A stretch of DNA of 64,000 nt from Enterobacter soli ATCC BAA-2102 (GCF_001654845.1 NZ_LXES01000046.1:238704-302703); one strand, 5' to 3'; positions 41,774 through 51,182 are shown, counted from the stretch's first letter. Numbers and translations: made by a program. Notes: generated by a model from the letters alone, not told the origin.

Positions 41774-43083
41774 TGTTTTTCCTCGTGTTGAGACGGCAGG
41801 CTACGTAGCGCAACCCACGCCAGAAGTGCGTAGACCACCAGTAAAATGGAGACCGGCCAGGCAGCGTCGAACTCGATAAGCAACGCTACCGCCAGCATCG
41901 GCCCTAATCCGCCGGAGAAAATCGACCCCACCTCATGTCCCAGCGCCAGCCCGGAGTAGCGCACCCGCACCGGGAAAAGATCGCTCATGATGCAGGGCTG
42001 CGTGCCAATCATCGCCCCGTGGCAGAACGGCAGGCCGAGGAACATGGCCAGCATGATCGCGCCATAGCTCCCGGTTGAAAGCAGCCAGAAGAACGGAAAG
42101 GCCATCACCAGCAGACCAATCACGCCGATGTAATAAACCGGTTTGAGGCCGATGCGATCCGACAGCGCGCCCCAGAACAGAATGGAGAAAAACTCCACCA
42201 GCATCGCCAGGGTCACGGCGCTGATGATGTCCCCGGTACTGATGCCGATGTGTTTGGCATACACCACGGAGAAGGTGAAAAAGATGTACGACGCGCCGTT
42301 TTCCGGCAGACGCAGGGCGATGGCCTGTAGCAGCGCTTTCGGGTGTTCACGCACCAGAACCAGCAGCGGAATTTTTTCGTGTTTCTCTTGCGGCTTCGCC
42401 TGGGTAAATGCCTTGCTTTCGCGGATGTTTTTACGGATGTACACCCCGACCAGAAAGATGACGATGCTCAGCAGGAACGGCACGCGCCAGCCCCAGGACA
42501 TAAAGTCGGACTCCGGGAGTTTTTGCACCAGCCAGAAGGCAAATGCCGACAGTACGAACCCACCCGAAACCCCCATCTGGCTCCACGCGGTGTAGAACCC
42601 CCGCCGCGATGCCGGTGCATTTTCGCTCAGCATCAGCACGCCGCCGCCCCACTCGCCGCCCGAGGCCACCCCCTGTAAAAAGCGCAGAATTATCAGCGTC
42701 AGCGGTGCCCAGATGCCAACCTGGCTATAGACCGGCAGCAGACCAATCACAAACGTGGTCGCCCCCATCAGCGTTAAGGTCATGATCAGCGTCATCTTGC
42801 GGCTGTAGCGGTCACCCAGGTGACCAAAGACGATGCCACCCAGCGGACGCGCCAGAAAGCCGACCGCAAAACCGGAAAACGCCAGCAGCGTCCCCTGAAG
42901 GGGATCGCCGCTGACCGGGAAGAACAGCGGCCCAAAGACCAGCGCCGCTGCGGTGCCATAGAGGAAAAAGTCATACCACTCGAGCGCATTCCCCAATACC
43001 GAGGCAATCACCAGCTTGCGCATCTGGCCCGCATCCTGGTTCACCCCGGTGGTGATGTTGTTTTCTGTGACGACATTGCTCAT
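41770..43083 (-). CDS. MFS transporter of the metabolite:H+ symporter (MHS) family
   Basis: 437-aa inner-membrane transporter with twelve predicted helices. The loop between helices 2 and 3 reads GIVFGHLGDRYSRKMTLIMT, and helix 4 has RFLQGVASGGEWGGGVL, both typical of the MHS family (ShiA, PcaT, ProP). It lies between iacG and pcaI in the same coupled operon, so uptake of indole-3-acetate, catechol-pathway acids or an intermediate is likely. Which one cannot be read from sequence. Confidence 0.92.
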   Translation of the reverse strand: MSNVVTENNITTGVNQDAGQMRKLVIASVLGNALEWYDFFLYGTAAALVFGPLFFPVSGDPLQGTLLAFSGFAVGFLARPLGGIVFGHLGDRYSRKMTLIMTLTLMGATTFVIGLLPVYSQVGIWAPLTLIILRFLQGVASGGEWGGGVLMLSENAPASRRGFYTAWSQMGVSGGFVLSAFAFWLVQKLPESDFMSWGWRVPFLLSIVIFLVGVYIRKNIRESKAFTQAKPQEKHEKIPLLVLVREHPKALLQAIALRLPENGASYIFFTFSVVYAKHIGISTGDIISAVTLAMLVEFFSILFWGALSDRIGLKPVYYIGVIGLLVMAFPFFWLLSTGSYGAIMLAMFLGLPFCHGAMIGTQPCIMSDLFPVRVRYSGLALGHEVGSIFSGGLGPMLAVALLIEFDAAWPVSILLVVYALLAWVALRSLPSQHEEKQ

Positions 43084-43113
43084 TACGCACTCCCCTGCAT
43101 TCGGGAAAAAGGC

Positions 43114-43608
43114 TTAAGCCTCAATGTCATGCCCGACGGCATGGTAACGACGGTTGAAATAGACCAGTCCGCGCGGCTGTTCGCTGATGCGAATGGCCTG
43201 CACCTGGCAGTAAAAGACCGAGTGACTGCCGACTTCATGGCAATCGGCAATCAGGCAGTCGAAACTGGCCACTGAGGAACTCAGCACCGGCGCGCCGCTG
43301 CTCATCACCTGCCAGTTGTCATGCAGAAAACGCTGGTCCGAGCGCAGGCTGGCGTTGGCAAACACGCCGGATAACTCCTGATGGCTACTGGAGAGCACGT
43401 TGACGCACAACACCCCGTTGCGGCGAAAGTGTTCGTGGGCGTAAGAGTTGCGGTTCATACAGACCAGCAGGGTTGGTGGCTGATCGGTCACGCTACAGAC
43501 GGCAGAGGCGGTGAAGCCAAACTTGCCCGCCGGGCCGTCGGTGGTGATCACCGATACCGCGCTGCCGAGCTGTGCCATCGCATTACGAAATTCAGTTTGC
43601 AGAGTCAT
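43114..43608 (-). CDS. iacG: Flavin reductase of the indole-3-acetate pathway
   Basis: 164-aa HpaC/RutF-like NAD(P)H:flavin reductase. The fold is recognisable from AMAQLGSAVSVITTDGP, FTASAVCSVTDQPPTLLVCM and LCVNVLSSSHQEL. It probably supplies reduced flavin to the IacA monooxygenase, which has the acyl-CoA dehydrogenase fold. It is the last iac gene before the transporter and pca/cat genes. Confidence 0.9.
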   Translation of the reverse strand: MTLQTEFRNAMAQLGSAVSVITTDGPAGKFGFTASAVCSVTDQPPTLLVCMNRNSYAHEHFRRNGVLCVNVLSSSHQELSGVFANASLRSDQRFLHDNWQVMSSGAPVLSSSVASFDCLIADCHEVGSHSVFYCQVQAIRISEQPRGLVYFNRRYHAVGHDIEA

Positions 43609-43618
43609 GGGTGTCCCC

Positions 43619-44551
43619 TTACAGATCGATAACTAAACGCCCGCACTTCGCGCGGGAACAGCACAGCAGGATTTGATCGCCGTCGGCTTTCTCTTCATCG
43701 GTGAGATAGTGGTCACGATGATCCACATCCCCTTCCAGCACATCGGTTAAACAGCTGCCGCAGATCCCCTGCTTGCAGGAGACATTCACCTTCAGCCCGG
43801 CCTGGGCCAGGGCTTCGACAATGGTCTGGTTTTCCAGCACCTTCACGGTGATCCCACTGGTGGCCGCCACCACATCAAAGGCTGAGCCGCCGGTTTGCAC
43901 CTCAGCGCTAAAACATTCCTGATGGATTTGGCCCGACGAGTACCCCAGGGTTTGCGCCTGTTCGGTGACGGCATCCATCAGCCGCGTGGGGCCGCACACG
44001 TACACGTGGGTTTCCGCAGGCACATCGGTCAGCACCGCCGCCAGATCCAGGCGTTGTTCGTTGCTGAAGTGCATCTGCACCTGTGATGCGTAAGAGGCAC
44101 GTTCCAGCTGTGGGACAAACGCCGCCTGCGCACGTGAGCGGGCGCAGTAGTGCAGCGTGAAAGCGCGCCCGGCGGCGTGCAGCTCGGCGGCCATCGCCAG
44201 CATCGGCGTGACCCCAATTCCCCCGCCAATCAGCAGGGTGTGCGCCGCACGCTCTTCCAGCTCAAACAGATTGCGCGGCTCGCTGACCGCAATGGCATCG
44301 CCTTCACGCAGGGCATGTACCGCAAGGGATCCGCCCTTTGAGCGCCCTTCTTTCAGAATGCCCAGCTGATAATGCTGCCGGTCCTGCGGATCGCCACAAA
44401 GGGAGTACGGACGGACCAGTTCGGCGCTGAGATGCAGGTCGATATGAGCCCCCGCGCGAAACGCCGGCAGTGCGATGCCCTCTGAATGCGCCAGGGTCAG
44501 CAACACCACGTCGCCCTGCACCTCGCGTCGGATAACCTGTAATGTCAGCAT
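43619..44551 (-). CDS. iacF: Rieske dioxygenase reductase component
   Basis: 310-aa electron-transfer protein: an FAD-binding domain (LVRPYSLCGDPQDRQHY), an NAD domain (LLIGGGIGVTPMLAMAAEL, about 104-122) and a C-terminal plant-type [2Fe-2S] ferredoxin with cysteines in CKQGICGSCLTDV and LLCCSRAKCG. It passes electrons from NAD(P)H to the IacCD oxygenase. The ATG at 44551 has AGGAG upstream; a GTG two codons before is possible. It lies 9 nt downstream of iacE. Confidence 0.93.
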   Translation of the reverse strand: MLTLQVIRREVQGDVVLLTLAHSEGIALPAFRAGAHIDLHLSAELVRPYSLCGDPQDRQHYQLGILKEGRSKGGSLAVHALREGDAIAVSEPRNLFELEERAAHTLLIGGGIGVTPMLAMAAELHAAGRAFTLHYCARSRAQAAFVPQLERASYASQVQMHFSNEQRLDLAAVLTDVPAETHVYVCGPTRLMDAVTEQAQTLGYSSGQIHQECFSAEVQTGGSAFDVVAATSGITVKVLENQTIVEALAQAGLKVNVSCKQGICGSCLTDVLEGDVDHRDHYLTDEEKADGDQILLCCSRAKCGRLVIDL

Positions 44552-44560
44552 GTTCACTCC

Positions 44561-45295
44561 TTAACGCATAAACAGACCGCCATTGATGTCCCAGGTCGCC
44601 CCGGTGACAAACGACGCCTGGGGTGAAGCCAGCAACGCAACGGCCTGAGCGACAAACTCCGCCTCGCCCAGTTTGCCCACCGGGATCATTTGCAGCAGCC
44701 CGGCCATCTTCTCTTCCGGGACCAGCGCGTGAACGGTGGGCAGATCCATCGGGCCCGGTGCGATGGCATTCACCGTCACGCCGGATTTGCTCAGTTCGCG
44801 GGCAAAGACTTTGGTCAGCGTTAAAATGCCGCCCTTGGACGCCGCATAGTGCGCCCCGGATGCCGTGCCCCCGTTTTGCCCGGCCAGGGACGCAAGGTTG
44901 ATGATTCGGCCATAGCCCCGGCCGGCGAAATAGCGCCCCATCGTCTGACACCCGACAAAGGTGCCGCGCAGATTGGTGGAGATCACCCGGTCGAATTCGT
45001 CGACGTTGATCTCCATCACCGGCGTGGCCAGCGTCAGCGCGGCGTTGTTCACCAGCACCTCCAGGCTGCCAAAGCGAGCGAGGGTGGCATCAAGCGCGCA
45101 GGCAAAATCCTGCGGCTGGCGGATGTCCAGCCCAAGCGCCAGCACCTTGCCGTTATCCAGTTCATCTGCCGCCTGCTGTGCGCGGTTTACGTCTACGTCG
45201 GTCAACACCACCTGATAACCCTGCTCCAGCAGCGTGGCGGCGATAACCTGTCCCAGACCGGCAGCAGCGCCGGTCACTAATACGGTTTGCGTCAT
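44561..45295 (-). CDS. iacE: Short-chain dehydrogenase/reductase of the indole-3-acetate pathway
   Basis: 244-aa classical SDR from the ATG at 45295, chosen for the GAGGAG upstream; the frame extends 14 codons further into iacD. Cofactor motif TGAAAGLG is at 8-15, the NNAALTLA segment near 82, and the catalytic tyrosine and lysine in HYAASKGG near 150. IacE acts with IacA in the early conversion of indole-3-acetate to dioxindole-3-acetate in characterised iac systems. Here it lies between iacD and iacF. Confidence 0.92.
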   Translation of the reverse strand: MTQTVLVTGAAAGLGQVIAATLLEQGYQVVLTDVDVNRAQQAADELDNGKVLALGLDIRQPQDFACALDATLARFGSLEVLVNNAALTLATPVMEINVDEFDRVISTNLRGTFVGCQTMGRYFAGRGYGRIINLASLAGQNGGTASGAHYAASKGGILTLTKVFARELSKSGVTVNAIAPGPMDLPTVHALVPEEKMAGLLQMIPVGKLGEAEFVAQAVALLASPQASFVTGATWDINGGLFMR

Positions 45296-45305
45296 GGTCA
45301 GCTCC

Positions 45306-45788
45306 TCAGAGGATGTAGCCGATGCTGTGCAGCACATCGTCGCTGTTCACCAGGCGGATCACCTTTTGCTGAATAAGCCAGCGGCCATCCTGCTGTTGGA
45401 GGTGCCAGGTAATGTCTGCCGCATAGTGGCGGCTGTGGCCTTTACGGTGCTCCCACAGGGACTGCGCCCCGCGCACCACAATGCTGTCCTCGGCGGATTC
45501 CAGCACGCGAAAGCGCGACAGGGTGCGCAAGGTACGGGCGCGTGGCGTAGTGGAAATCGACTCCCCGCTGTAAAGACGTTTCACGCGCTTTTCCCGCATG
45601 TGGTGATCGTCACAGGCGTAGTTAAGGGTGTTTTTAAAATCCGTTTCGGCCGGATCAATTGGCACTACGTACAGGCCATCGTGCTGCCACAGTTCAAGCC
45701 AGGTATTGAATTCGCCCTGGTCGAGCAAATCACCTTCGAGATTGATTACCGACATGGCGGTAAAGAGTGCTGAATCAGGCGTCATCAT
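45306..45788 (-). CDS. iacD: Rieske dioxygenase small (beta) subunit
   Basis: 160-aa protein with the cone-shaped beta-subunit fold of ring-hydroxylating dioxygenases (GEFNTWLELWQHDGLYVVPI; HMREKRVKRLYSGESIS; RTLRTLSRFRVL). Its ATG overlaps the iacC stop (ATGA), as expected for alpha and beta subunits made in equal amounts. The in-frame codons further upstream are inside iacC. Confidence 0.92.
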   Translation of the reverse strand: MMTPDSALFTAMSVINLEGDLLDQGEFNTWLELWQHDGLYVVPIDPAETDFKNTLNYACDDHHMREKRVKRLYSGESISTTPRARTLRTLSRFRVLESAEDSIVVRGAQSLWEHRKGHSRHYAADITWHLQQQDGRWLIQQKVIRLVNSDDVLHSIGYIL

Positions 45789-47098
45789 TGCGCGTTCTCC
45801 GTCATGAGCTTTTTCCACTGCTGGTAGGCGGCGCGCATCCCGGTTTCGGCGCTCACATCGCTGCGCCGACCATCGTCGGTGCGGTATTCCCCCGCCAGCC
45901 CACGGTTGAGCATGATCCAGAGATCGTTGCCCGAGGTGGCCCCGCGCTGAACGCGCTCCCAGGCTTCGGAGTCGTCCGGCGTGCCAAAGCCCATCGGCCC
46001 CTGAAAATGTTCGTGCAGACGCAGACGCGCCTGGTTGGCAATTTCCGGGCCGCCATCCATGGTGATCACCGCATGGTGAATTTCCGTTTCGTTGACGGAC
46101 ACCGGCTGAAGCACGCGGAAGAACGCCATCGAGCAGGCAATGTTTGGGAAGATATTGAGGTTAAAACCGGAGCCGCCGACCGCACGTACGATACGGCGAA
46201 CCTGCTCTTCGTCGTGGTCTGCGCGCAGGGCGTCTGCCAGTTCGCTAAAGCGCTCCGGGATGGGCGCATCAAGGTTAGCGTCCAGATCCACCAGTTCCGG
46301 GATCATCACCATCACGCTGTGGCCGTTGCCTAAGTCTTCGACGTAGCCGCTGCCATCCACAAAATTCAGCATCTCTTCTGTTTGCTTATCGACCGAGCTT
46401 AAAAACGAACGGTGGACCACCGGGAAGTGGTAGCCGTCAGTGGTGTTTTCGAGCTGGATTTTCCAGTTGCCCGGGAAGCGGAAACGGTGCGCCGGGCCGG
46501 TTTTGATCGGGTAACCTGCCCCCTGTTTCATAAACAGATCCATCCACTTCTTCGCCACGCCGAGGAAATCCTCCAGCGGCTCAATCTGGTCGTTAAAGGT
46601 GGCGAAAATCATCCCGGCGTACTGTTCGGTACGTAGCGACACCAGCCCCAGCTCGCCTTTTTCCAGCTGGTCGGCGTAGCTTTCCGGGTGCGGCACGCCA
46701 CGAAGGCTGCCGTCCAGCGCGTAGCCCCAGCCGTGATACGGGCAGACAAAGCTGTTGGTTTTGCCGCTGCGGTGTTCGCAAACGGTCGCGGCGCGATGAC
46801 GACAGCGGTTCAGCAGGGTGTGTACCGTGCCTTTGCGATCGCGCACCACGATCACCGGCTGTGTGCCGATCTCGGTGGTTTTAAAACTGCCGGTGTCCGG
46901 GATTTCACTGGCGTGGGCGACCCAAACCCAGGTTTTGCTGAAGATCCTGTCCAGCTCCAGGCTGAACAGATCTTCCGAGGTGTACAGCGAGGTGTGTACC
47001 CGGTCGTGCTGCACCAGCGCCGCAATCTCCGTCGCCGTCGGCGTGGCTGGCGTGGTGGTATCGATATTCTTCACGTTGATGAGGTGATCGCATTGCAT
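45785..47098 (-). CDS. iacC: Rieske dioxygenase large (alpha) subunit
   Basis: 437-aa oxygenase subunit from the ATG at 47098, which has GCAGGAG upstream; 23 extra in-frame codons precede it. The Rieske [2Fe-2S] ligands are CRH at about 94-96 and CPYHGWGYALDG near 115. The mononuclear iron site is DGYHFPVVHRSF near 213 with a downstream acid. With IacD and IacF it is thought to convert dioxindole-3-acetate towards catechol, the entry compound for catA. Confidence 0.95.
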   Translation of the reverse strand: MQCDHLINVKNIDTTTPATPTATEIAALVQHDRVHTSLYTSEDLFSLELDRIFSKTWVWVAHASEIPDTGSFKTTEIGTQPVIVVRDRKGTVHTLLNRCRHRAATVCEHRSGKTNSFVCPYHGWGYALDGSLRGVPHPESYADQLEKGELGLVSLRTEQYAGMIFATFNDQIEPLEDFLGVAKKWMDLFMKQGAGYPIKTGPAHRFRFPGNWKIQLENTTDGYHFPVVHRSFLSSVDKQTEEMLNFVDGSGYVEDLGNGHSVMVMIPELVDLDANLDAPIPERFSELADALRADHDEEQVRRIVRAVGGSGFNLNIFPNIACSMAFFRVLQPVSVNETEIHHAVITMDGGPEIANQARLRLHEHFQGPMGFGTPDDSEAWERVQRGATSGNDLWIMLNRGLAGEYRTDDGRRSDVSAETGMRAAYQQWKKLMTENAQ

Positions 47099-47117
47099 GT
47101 CCAGTCTCCTGCAAGTC

Positions 47118-47630
47118 TTATTTTTTATCCGGTACGGGAAGCACATCCGCCGCGTGCCAGTGATCAACCGGCCTGCTGAACAGATTGCGGGTCGTGAAAT
47201 GGGCCATCACCATGGCGTGCTCATCGCGCACGAAGGTGACGCAGATTTCCGCCGCATTCAGGTGTGCCCCGCCGGCACTGAACGCCGAGGTTTGCAGCAT
47301 CAGCCAGCGGCCCTTCAGCTGCCCGTCCGGCTCATGCCACAGCGCCTCAGAGCACAAAAAATGGGCGTTCATGGCAAAGTGCGCAGGCTTGCGCACGTAA
47401 CCGGCCATCATGGTGACGATGGCCTCCCGCCCCAGATGACGCCCCAGGCGCGTGGCATAAGGTTCACCGATGCCCTCCCAGCAGGCATCAGCAGTAAACA
47501 AGGTGCCAATGGCCTGCACGGTTTCAGGGCTGTCGAGGCTGTCGCACAGGCGCATGTAGTCGCTAATACAAACGCGGGCGGCCTGGCTGTCTTCAAGCTG
47601 CTGTAAACGCAGCGCATCCTGGGCGTTCAT
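47118..47630 (-). CDS. iacI: SnoaL/NTF2-like protein IacI
   Basis: 170-aa protein with the NTF2-like cone fold (ISDYMRLCDSLDSPETVQAI; GTLFTADACWEGIGEPYATR; VTMMAGYVRKPAHFAMNAHF), similar to the SnoaL_4 group and to dioxygenase beta subunits. Its role in auxin breakdown is not established; its place between iacB and iacC matches the iacHABICDEFG order described for Acinetobacter and Enterobacter. GGAG precedes the ATG. Confidence 0.88.
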   Translation of the reverse strand: MNAQDALRLQQLEDSQAARVCISDYMRLCDSLDSPETVQAIGTLFTADACWEGIGEPYATRLGRHLGREAIVTMMAGYVRKPAHFAMNAHFLCSEALWHEPDGQLKGRWLMLQTSAFSAGGAHLNAAEICVTFVRDEHAMVMAHFTTRNLFSRPVDHWHAADVLPVPDKK

Positions 47631-47641
47631 CGCGGGCTCCG

Positions 47642-48001
47642 TTAGCTCTGGATAATCAGTTCACGGCCCACGCGGGCTTCGATTTTGCAGTACTTCCACA
47701 GCTTGCTGCCGCTGTCGCCTACCGGCGTGGTGCGGAACAGGTTGCAGACGGCCGCCACGTTTTCCAGGCACTCGGCATCTGCCAGCACGTAGGTGGTCCA
47801 GGGGGCGGTGGTCGATGGCCCGACCATCAGTTGGTCGTCATCCATGTTGCCGATAACCCGGATCCCCGGCGTCTCGTCGATGCCTTTCATCATCACGCCA
47901 AAGGCGGCCCAGACCTGTTTGGCTTCGGTCGCGCTGGCGTCAAAAAAGTTCTGATTCACCCCAATACAAAACAGCACGCGTAAGGTGGTTGACTGGCTCA
48001 T
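47642..48001 (-). CDS. iacB: IacB, small protein of the indole-3-acetate pathway
   Basis: 119-aa cytoplasmic protein (start MSQSTTLRVLFCIGVNQNFF) with no strongly recognisable catalytic motif; the pattern looks like a dimeric alpha/beta barrel, but this is weak. AAGGAG precedes the ATG. It is always found beside iacA in iac clusters and is presumed to act early in the pathway. The exact function is unknown to me. Confidence 0.88.
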   Translation of the reverse strand: MSQSTTLRVLFCIGVNQNFFDASATEAKQVWAAFGVMMKGIDETPGIRVIGNMDDDQLMVGPSTTAPWTTYVLADAECLENVAAVCNLFRTTPVGDSGSKLWKYCKIEARVGRELIIQS

Positions 48002-48023
48002 GTGTTGCTCCTTTCGTTAAAAA

Positions 48024-49151
48024 TCACAGGTAACCCGGCAGCGGTTTGCCACCGAAAAAGACCGTCCCGGCATTGAGGTACGAGAGGTCGCCCATAAAGG
48101 CGTGTTGGGTAATCACCATCGTGTCGCGCACGTAGCGTTGCAGCGGGCTACGCATGGTGACGCCGCCCATCCCGTTGAGCGCCAGCGTCTGACGCGCCAC
48201 ATCGGCGGCCACGCGGGTCACGTGCGTTGAGGAAAGACGTAGCGCGTTAATTTGTTCGCAGCTGGCATCATCGCCCGCCAGCAGTCGCTGCCACACGTCG
48301 TCGATGGCGTCGTAGAACCAGGCACGCGCTGAGCGCAGTTCCGCCTCGCAGCGGGCAATTTGCATCTGTGCCTGCGGCCGGTCGGCCAGACGCGGTGCAC
48401 CGGTGACGGACTGCTGGCGATGGGCGATGGCGTAGATCTCGTTGAGTGCAGCACGCGCCACACCGAGCGCCACCACCGACAGCACCTGGGTCGCCAGAGA
48501 AAGCACCGGATAGCGATACAGAGGCCCTTCAAGGTTCAGAGCGCCGCCGCGAATAAAGGTCCATTCGTTCGGAACAAAGGCGTCGTTTACCACCAGGTCA
48601 TGGCTGCCGGTCCCGGCCAGCCCGACGGTGTCCCAGACGGGATCGATCTGTACGCGTTCACGGGGAAGCACCGCCATGCGCGGCAGAGCCTGATCGCCTT
48701 CCGGTAAAATGCCCACGCCCAGTACCGTGGCCCCCATGCTGCCGCTGGCAAAGCTCCAGCGACCGCTCACACGATAACCACCATCGGCCTGGGTGGCTTT
48801 TTGGGTTGGGAAAATGCCGCCCGCGAAAACCACGTCCGGCCCGTCGCGATACAGTTCTTTCAGGGTGTCCGGCGGCAGTGCGCCCAGGTAAAACGGGCTC
48901 ATGCCAAAGCTTGCCACCCATCCGGCTGAGCCATCGGCGGTAGAGATTTGTTCTATCAGCTCGCAAAACTGCGCCGGAGAGCATTCCTCCCCGCCGTACA
49001 TTTTCGGCACCAGTGCGCGGTATACGCCCACTTCCCTGAAACGGGCGATCACATCGTCAGAAATATGGCGCTGGTGCTCAAAATCAGGGCTGCGTGCGGC
49101 AACATCATTCAGCAGCGAAACCAGCTCTTCACGAACCTGTACAGCAGACAT
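48024..49151 (-). CDS. iacA: Indole-3-acetate monooxygenase (acyl-CoA dehydrogenase fold)
   Basis: 375-aa flavin-dependent oxygenase related to acyl-CoA dehydrogenases and HsaA-type hydroxylases (YGGEECSPAQFCELIEQIST; ASFGMSPFYLGALPPDTLKE; FASGSMGATVLGVG). It performs the first attack, hydroxylating indole-3-acetate, and also oxidises indole to indoxyl in characterised strains. GGAGGT precedes the ATG. Reduced flavin probably comes from IacG at the other end of the iac block. Confidence 0.93.
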   Translation of the reverse strand: MSAVQVREELVSLLNDVAARSPDFEHQRHISDDVIARFREVGVYRALVPKMYGGEECSPAQFCELIEQISTADGSAGWVASFGMSPFYLGALPPDTLKELYRDGPDVVFAGGIFPTQKATQADGGYRVSGRWSFASGSMGATVLGVGILPEGDQALPRMAVLPRERVQIDPVWDTVGLAGTGSHDLVVNDAFVPNEWTFIRGGALNLEGPLYRYPVLSLATQVLSVVALGVARAALNEIYAIAHRQQSVTGAPRLADRPQAQMQIARCEAELRSARAWFYDAIDDVWQRLLAGDDASCEQINALRLSSTHVTRVAADVARQTLALNGMGGVTMRSPLQRYVRDTMVITQHAFMGDLSYLNAGTVFFGGKPLPGYL

Positions 49152-49250
49152 AGCGACCTCCGAAAAGTTATCCGCGGCTGTCGCGAGGGCGAACGGGGCC
49201 GCAATGAGTCGTACTCACTGAGAAATCAGGAAAATGAAAACAGGGGGTGG

Positions 49251-50375
49251 CTAGTGGCGTCGTCGCGCCGTGAGCCATTCGGCGGCCTGCACCAGCAGGC
49301 CATCTTGCCCTTTGCGGGCGACCAGTTGCAGGGCCACAGGGCGGCCGTCGATCTCACCCACCGGTAGCGTGATTGCAGGATGTCCGCTCAGGTTGAACGG
49401 GCGCACCAGTCGGGTCAGATTGACGACAGTGAGTGGATCTTGTGCTTCCTGTAACGTGGGCGGCAGCTCTGGCAGCGTGGCCAGCGCCAGCAGCGGCGTC
49501 TGTTCGAGCACGGCATCAAGATGCTCGCTAAAGGCCACGCGGACCTTTTCTGCTAGCTCCAGCGCTTCGCGGCTCACGTTCGCACCAGCACGAATACGGG
49601 ATGCCACATCCGGCGAGACGGCACCGCTTGCCAGCAGCGGGCCTAATGCCAGCCAGTTTTCATGGCTGATAAGCGTTAACCCCGCGCGGTGCGCCTCTTC
49701 CAGCAGTGGCAGCGTGATTTCCTGAGGCGAAACCCCAGCCTGAGAGAGTGCGTTAAGAATGCAGGCGTCGATATCAGGCTCCGCCGCCAGCACAAACGCC
49801 ACCGGTGGCAGAGCATTCAGTGGGGCGTCAACCGGCACCGACAGGCGCGTCATGACCTGGCGCAGCACGGCGGCATCACGGGTGAAGACACCCACGCAAT
49901 CGAGAGAGCTTTCGGCGGGCATGACACCCTGACGGCTTAACACGCCATAGCCTGGTTTAAGGCCCATCACGCCGCAGCAGGCCGCAGGCATCCGCACGGA
50001 GCCGCCGGTATCGGTGCCGAGTGAAAAATCCACCTCACCGGAGGCCACTACCGCCGCCGAGCCGCTGGATGATCCACCCGGGATCAGCGCCGGGAAGCGC
50101 GAGTTAACCGGTGTACCGCAGCGCGGATTGATGCCCGTTACCCCGAAGGCCAGTTCATGCAGCGTGGTTTTGCCCGTCAGTACGCAACGGTTTTCCAGTA
50201 ATTGCGACACGACGCTTGCATGGCTGTGCGCGGCAGGCGACGTAGCCAGCGCCGGGCAACCCGCCTGGGTGCGGTATCCGGCGATATCCAGCGTGTCTTT
50301 GACGGCGAAGCGCAGATCGCCTTCGCCGAGGATAAACTGCTCAGTATAACCATTGCTCTCTGAAACTGGCTTCAT
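49251..50375 (-). CDS. iacH: Amidase family protein IacH
   Basis: 374-aa amidase-signature enzyme from the ATG at 50375 (AAGG upstream); a GTG three codons before is possible. The Ser-cisSer-Lys triad is represented by FAVKDTLDIAG near 25, GGSSSGSAAVVA near 102 and GTDTGGSVRMPA near 122. In iac clusters it may release indole-3-acetate from amide conjugates such as IAA-amino acids, though this is not proved. It is the first gene of the iac operon, about 100 nt before iacA with no terminator between. Confidence 0.92.
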   Translation of the reverse strand: MKPVSESNGYTEQFILGEGDLRFAVKDTLDIAGYRTQAGCPALATSPAAHSHASVVSQLLENRCVLTGKTTLHELAFGVTGINPRCGTPVNSRFPALIPGGSSSGSAAVVASGEVDFSLGTDTGGSVRMPAACCGVMGLKPGYGVLSRQGVMPAESSLDCVGVFTRDAAVLRQVMTRLSVPVDAPLNALPPVAFVLAAEPDIDACILNALSQAGVSPQEITLPLLEEAHRAGLTLISHENWLALGPLLASGAVSPDVASRIRAGANVSREALELAEKVRVAFSEHLDAVLEQTPLLALATLPELPPTLQEAQDPLTVVNLTRLVRPFNLSGHPAITLPVGEIDGRPVALQLVARKGQDGLLVQAAEWLTARRRH

Positions 50376-50708
50376 GATTGACACCTTGACCAGAAATGTT
50401 GAATCACATTCAGGCTGACAGTCATTGCTGTCTTTTTGTCCTGACTAACGTTAAGTCAATCATGGAAGAATTAGATGAAAATTCAAGTAATGTTTCACGT
50501 TAATTTTACGTAACAGCAACATTTTATTAACCATTATAAATGAAGGGCCAATCATTCATGGTGATGAAAAATAAAGCAAAAAAGGCGAACTTGGCAAGAA
50601 CCGCCGCTGCAATCACTTGCAACAGCGGTTGAATGAAAGGTGATGTTTTACAATGAGTTAAAACTAATTTCTACGCAGGTCACAAATTTGTCATTCGGTT
50701 TTTTTGCC
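50376..50708 (-). promoter_or_regulatory. iac operon promoter region with candidate operators
   Basis: The region between iacH and iacR. On the minus strand a TATAAT lies at 50533-50538, without a good -35 hexamer. Downstream of it are two dyads sharing ACGTTA: ACGTAAAATTAACGT (50497-50511) and GACTTAACGTTAGTC (50443-50457). A related ACGTTA overlaps the transporter promoter at 51398. These are candidate sites for IacR, a MarR-type repressor, placed to block transcription. A GC-rich hairpin at 50600-50632 may terminate iacR. Confidence 0.5.
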
Positions 50709-51182
50709 TTAAAGCTCGTTGAGGTTATCGAGCACTTTTGCCAGGGAGAGGTTCATTTTAGCGACCTGATTACGGGTCATTCCTTTGAAGCCTTTTTCGA
50801 ACACTTTGCCTGCCTGGGCCATGGCCTCTTCCACTTTTTGCCGCCCGGCGTCGGTGAGCATCACCTCGGTTACCCGGGCGTCATTTTCGCTACTGGCGGT
50901 GGTCACCAGGCCATCCTCCCGCAGCCGCCCGACGATTTTGGTCACCGTCGGCATTTTTGCCATCGCGTATTCAGAAATCTGCGAAATGCTCGCTTTGCCG
51001 TACTGGTGCGTCACCATCAGCACCCGGAAGCCAGAGACATCCAGCTGCGCTTTTTTCAGTGTAATTTCCATGATTTGCGTGTAGCGCGCATAGACATTAA
51101 CAATCCAGTAGAAGGGAAATTCTTCACGATGAAAGGCAGGATCGGTGGCCTGTTCTTCGGCTGTTTTTTTTATATTACTCAT
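50709..51182 (-). CDS. iacR: MarR-family repressor IacR
   Basis: 157-aa winged-helix regulator. The ATG at 51182 has TAAGGA upstream; a TTG five codons before is also in frame. The DNA-binding core is recognisable (SISQISEYAMAKMPTVTKIV, LREDGLVTTASSENDARVTE). In described iac systems IacR represses the catabolic operon and is released by indole-3-acetate. It is transcribed in the same direction as the iac genes but ends 330 nt before iacH, and is divergent from the ACS-family transporter gene, so the 51183-51447 region may control both. Confidence 0.93.
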   Translation of the reverse strand: MSNIKKTAEEQATDPAFHREEFPFYWIVNVYARYTQIMEITLKKAQLDVSGFRVLMVTHQYGKASISQISEYAMAKMPTVTKIVGRLREDGLVTTASSENDARVTEVMLTDAGRQKVEEAMAQAGKVFEKGFKGMTRNQVAKMNLSLAKVLDNLNEL

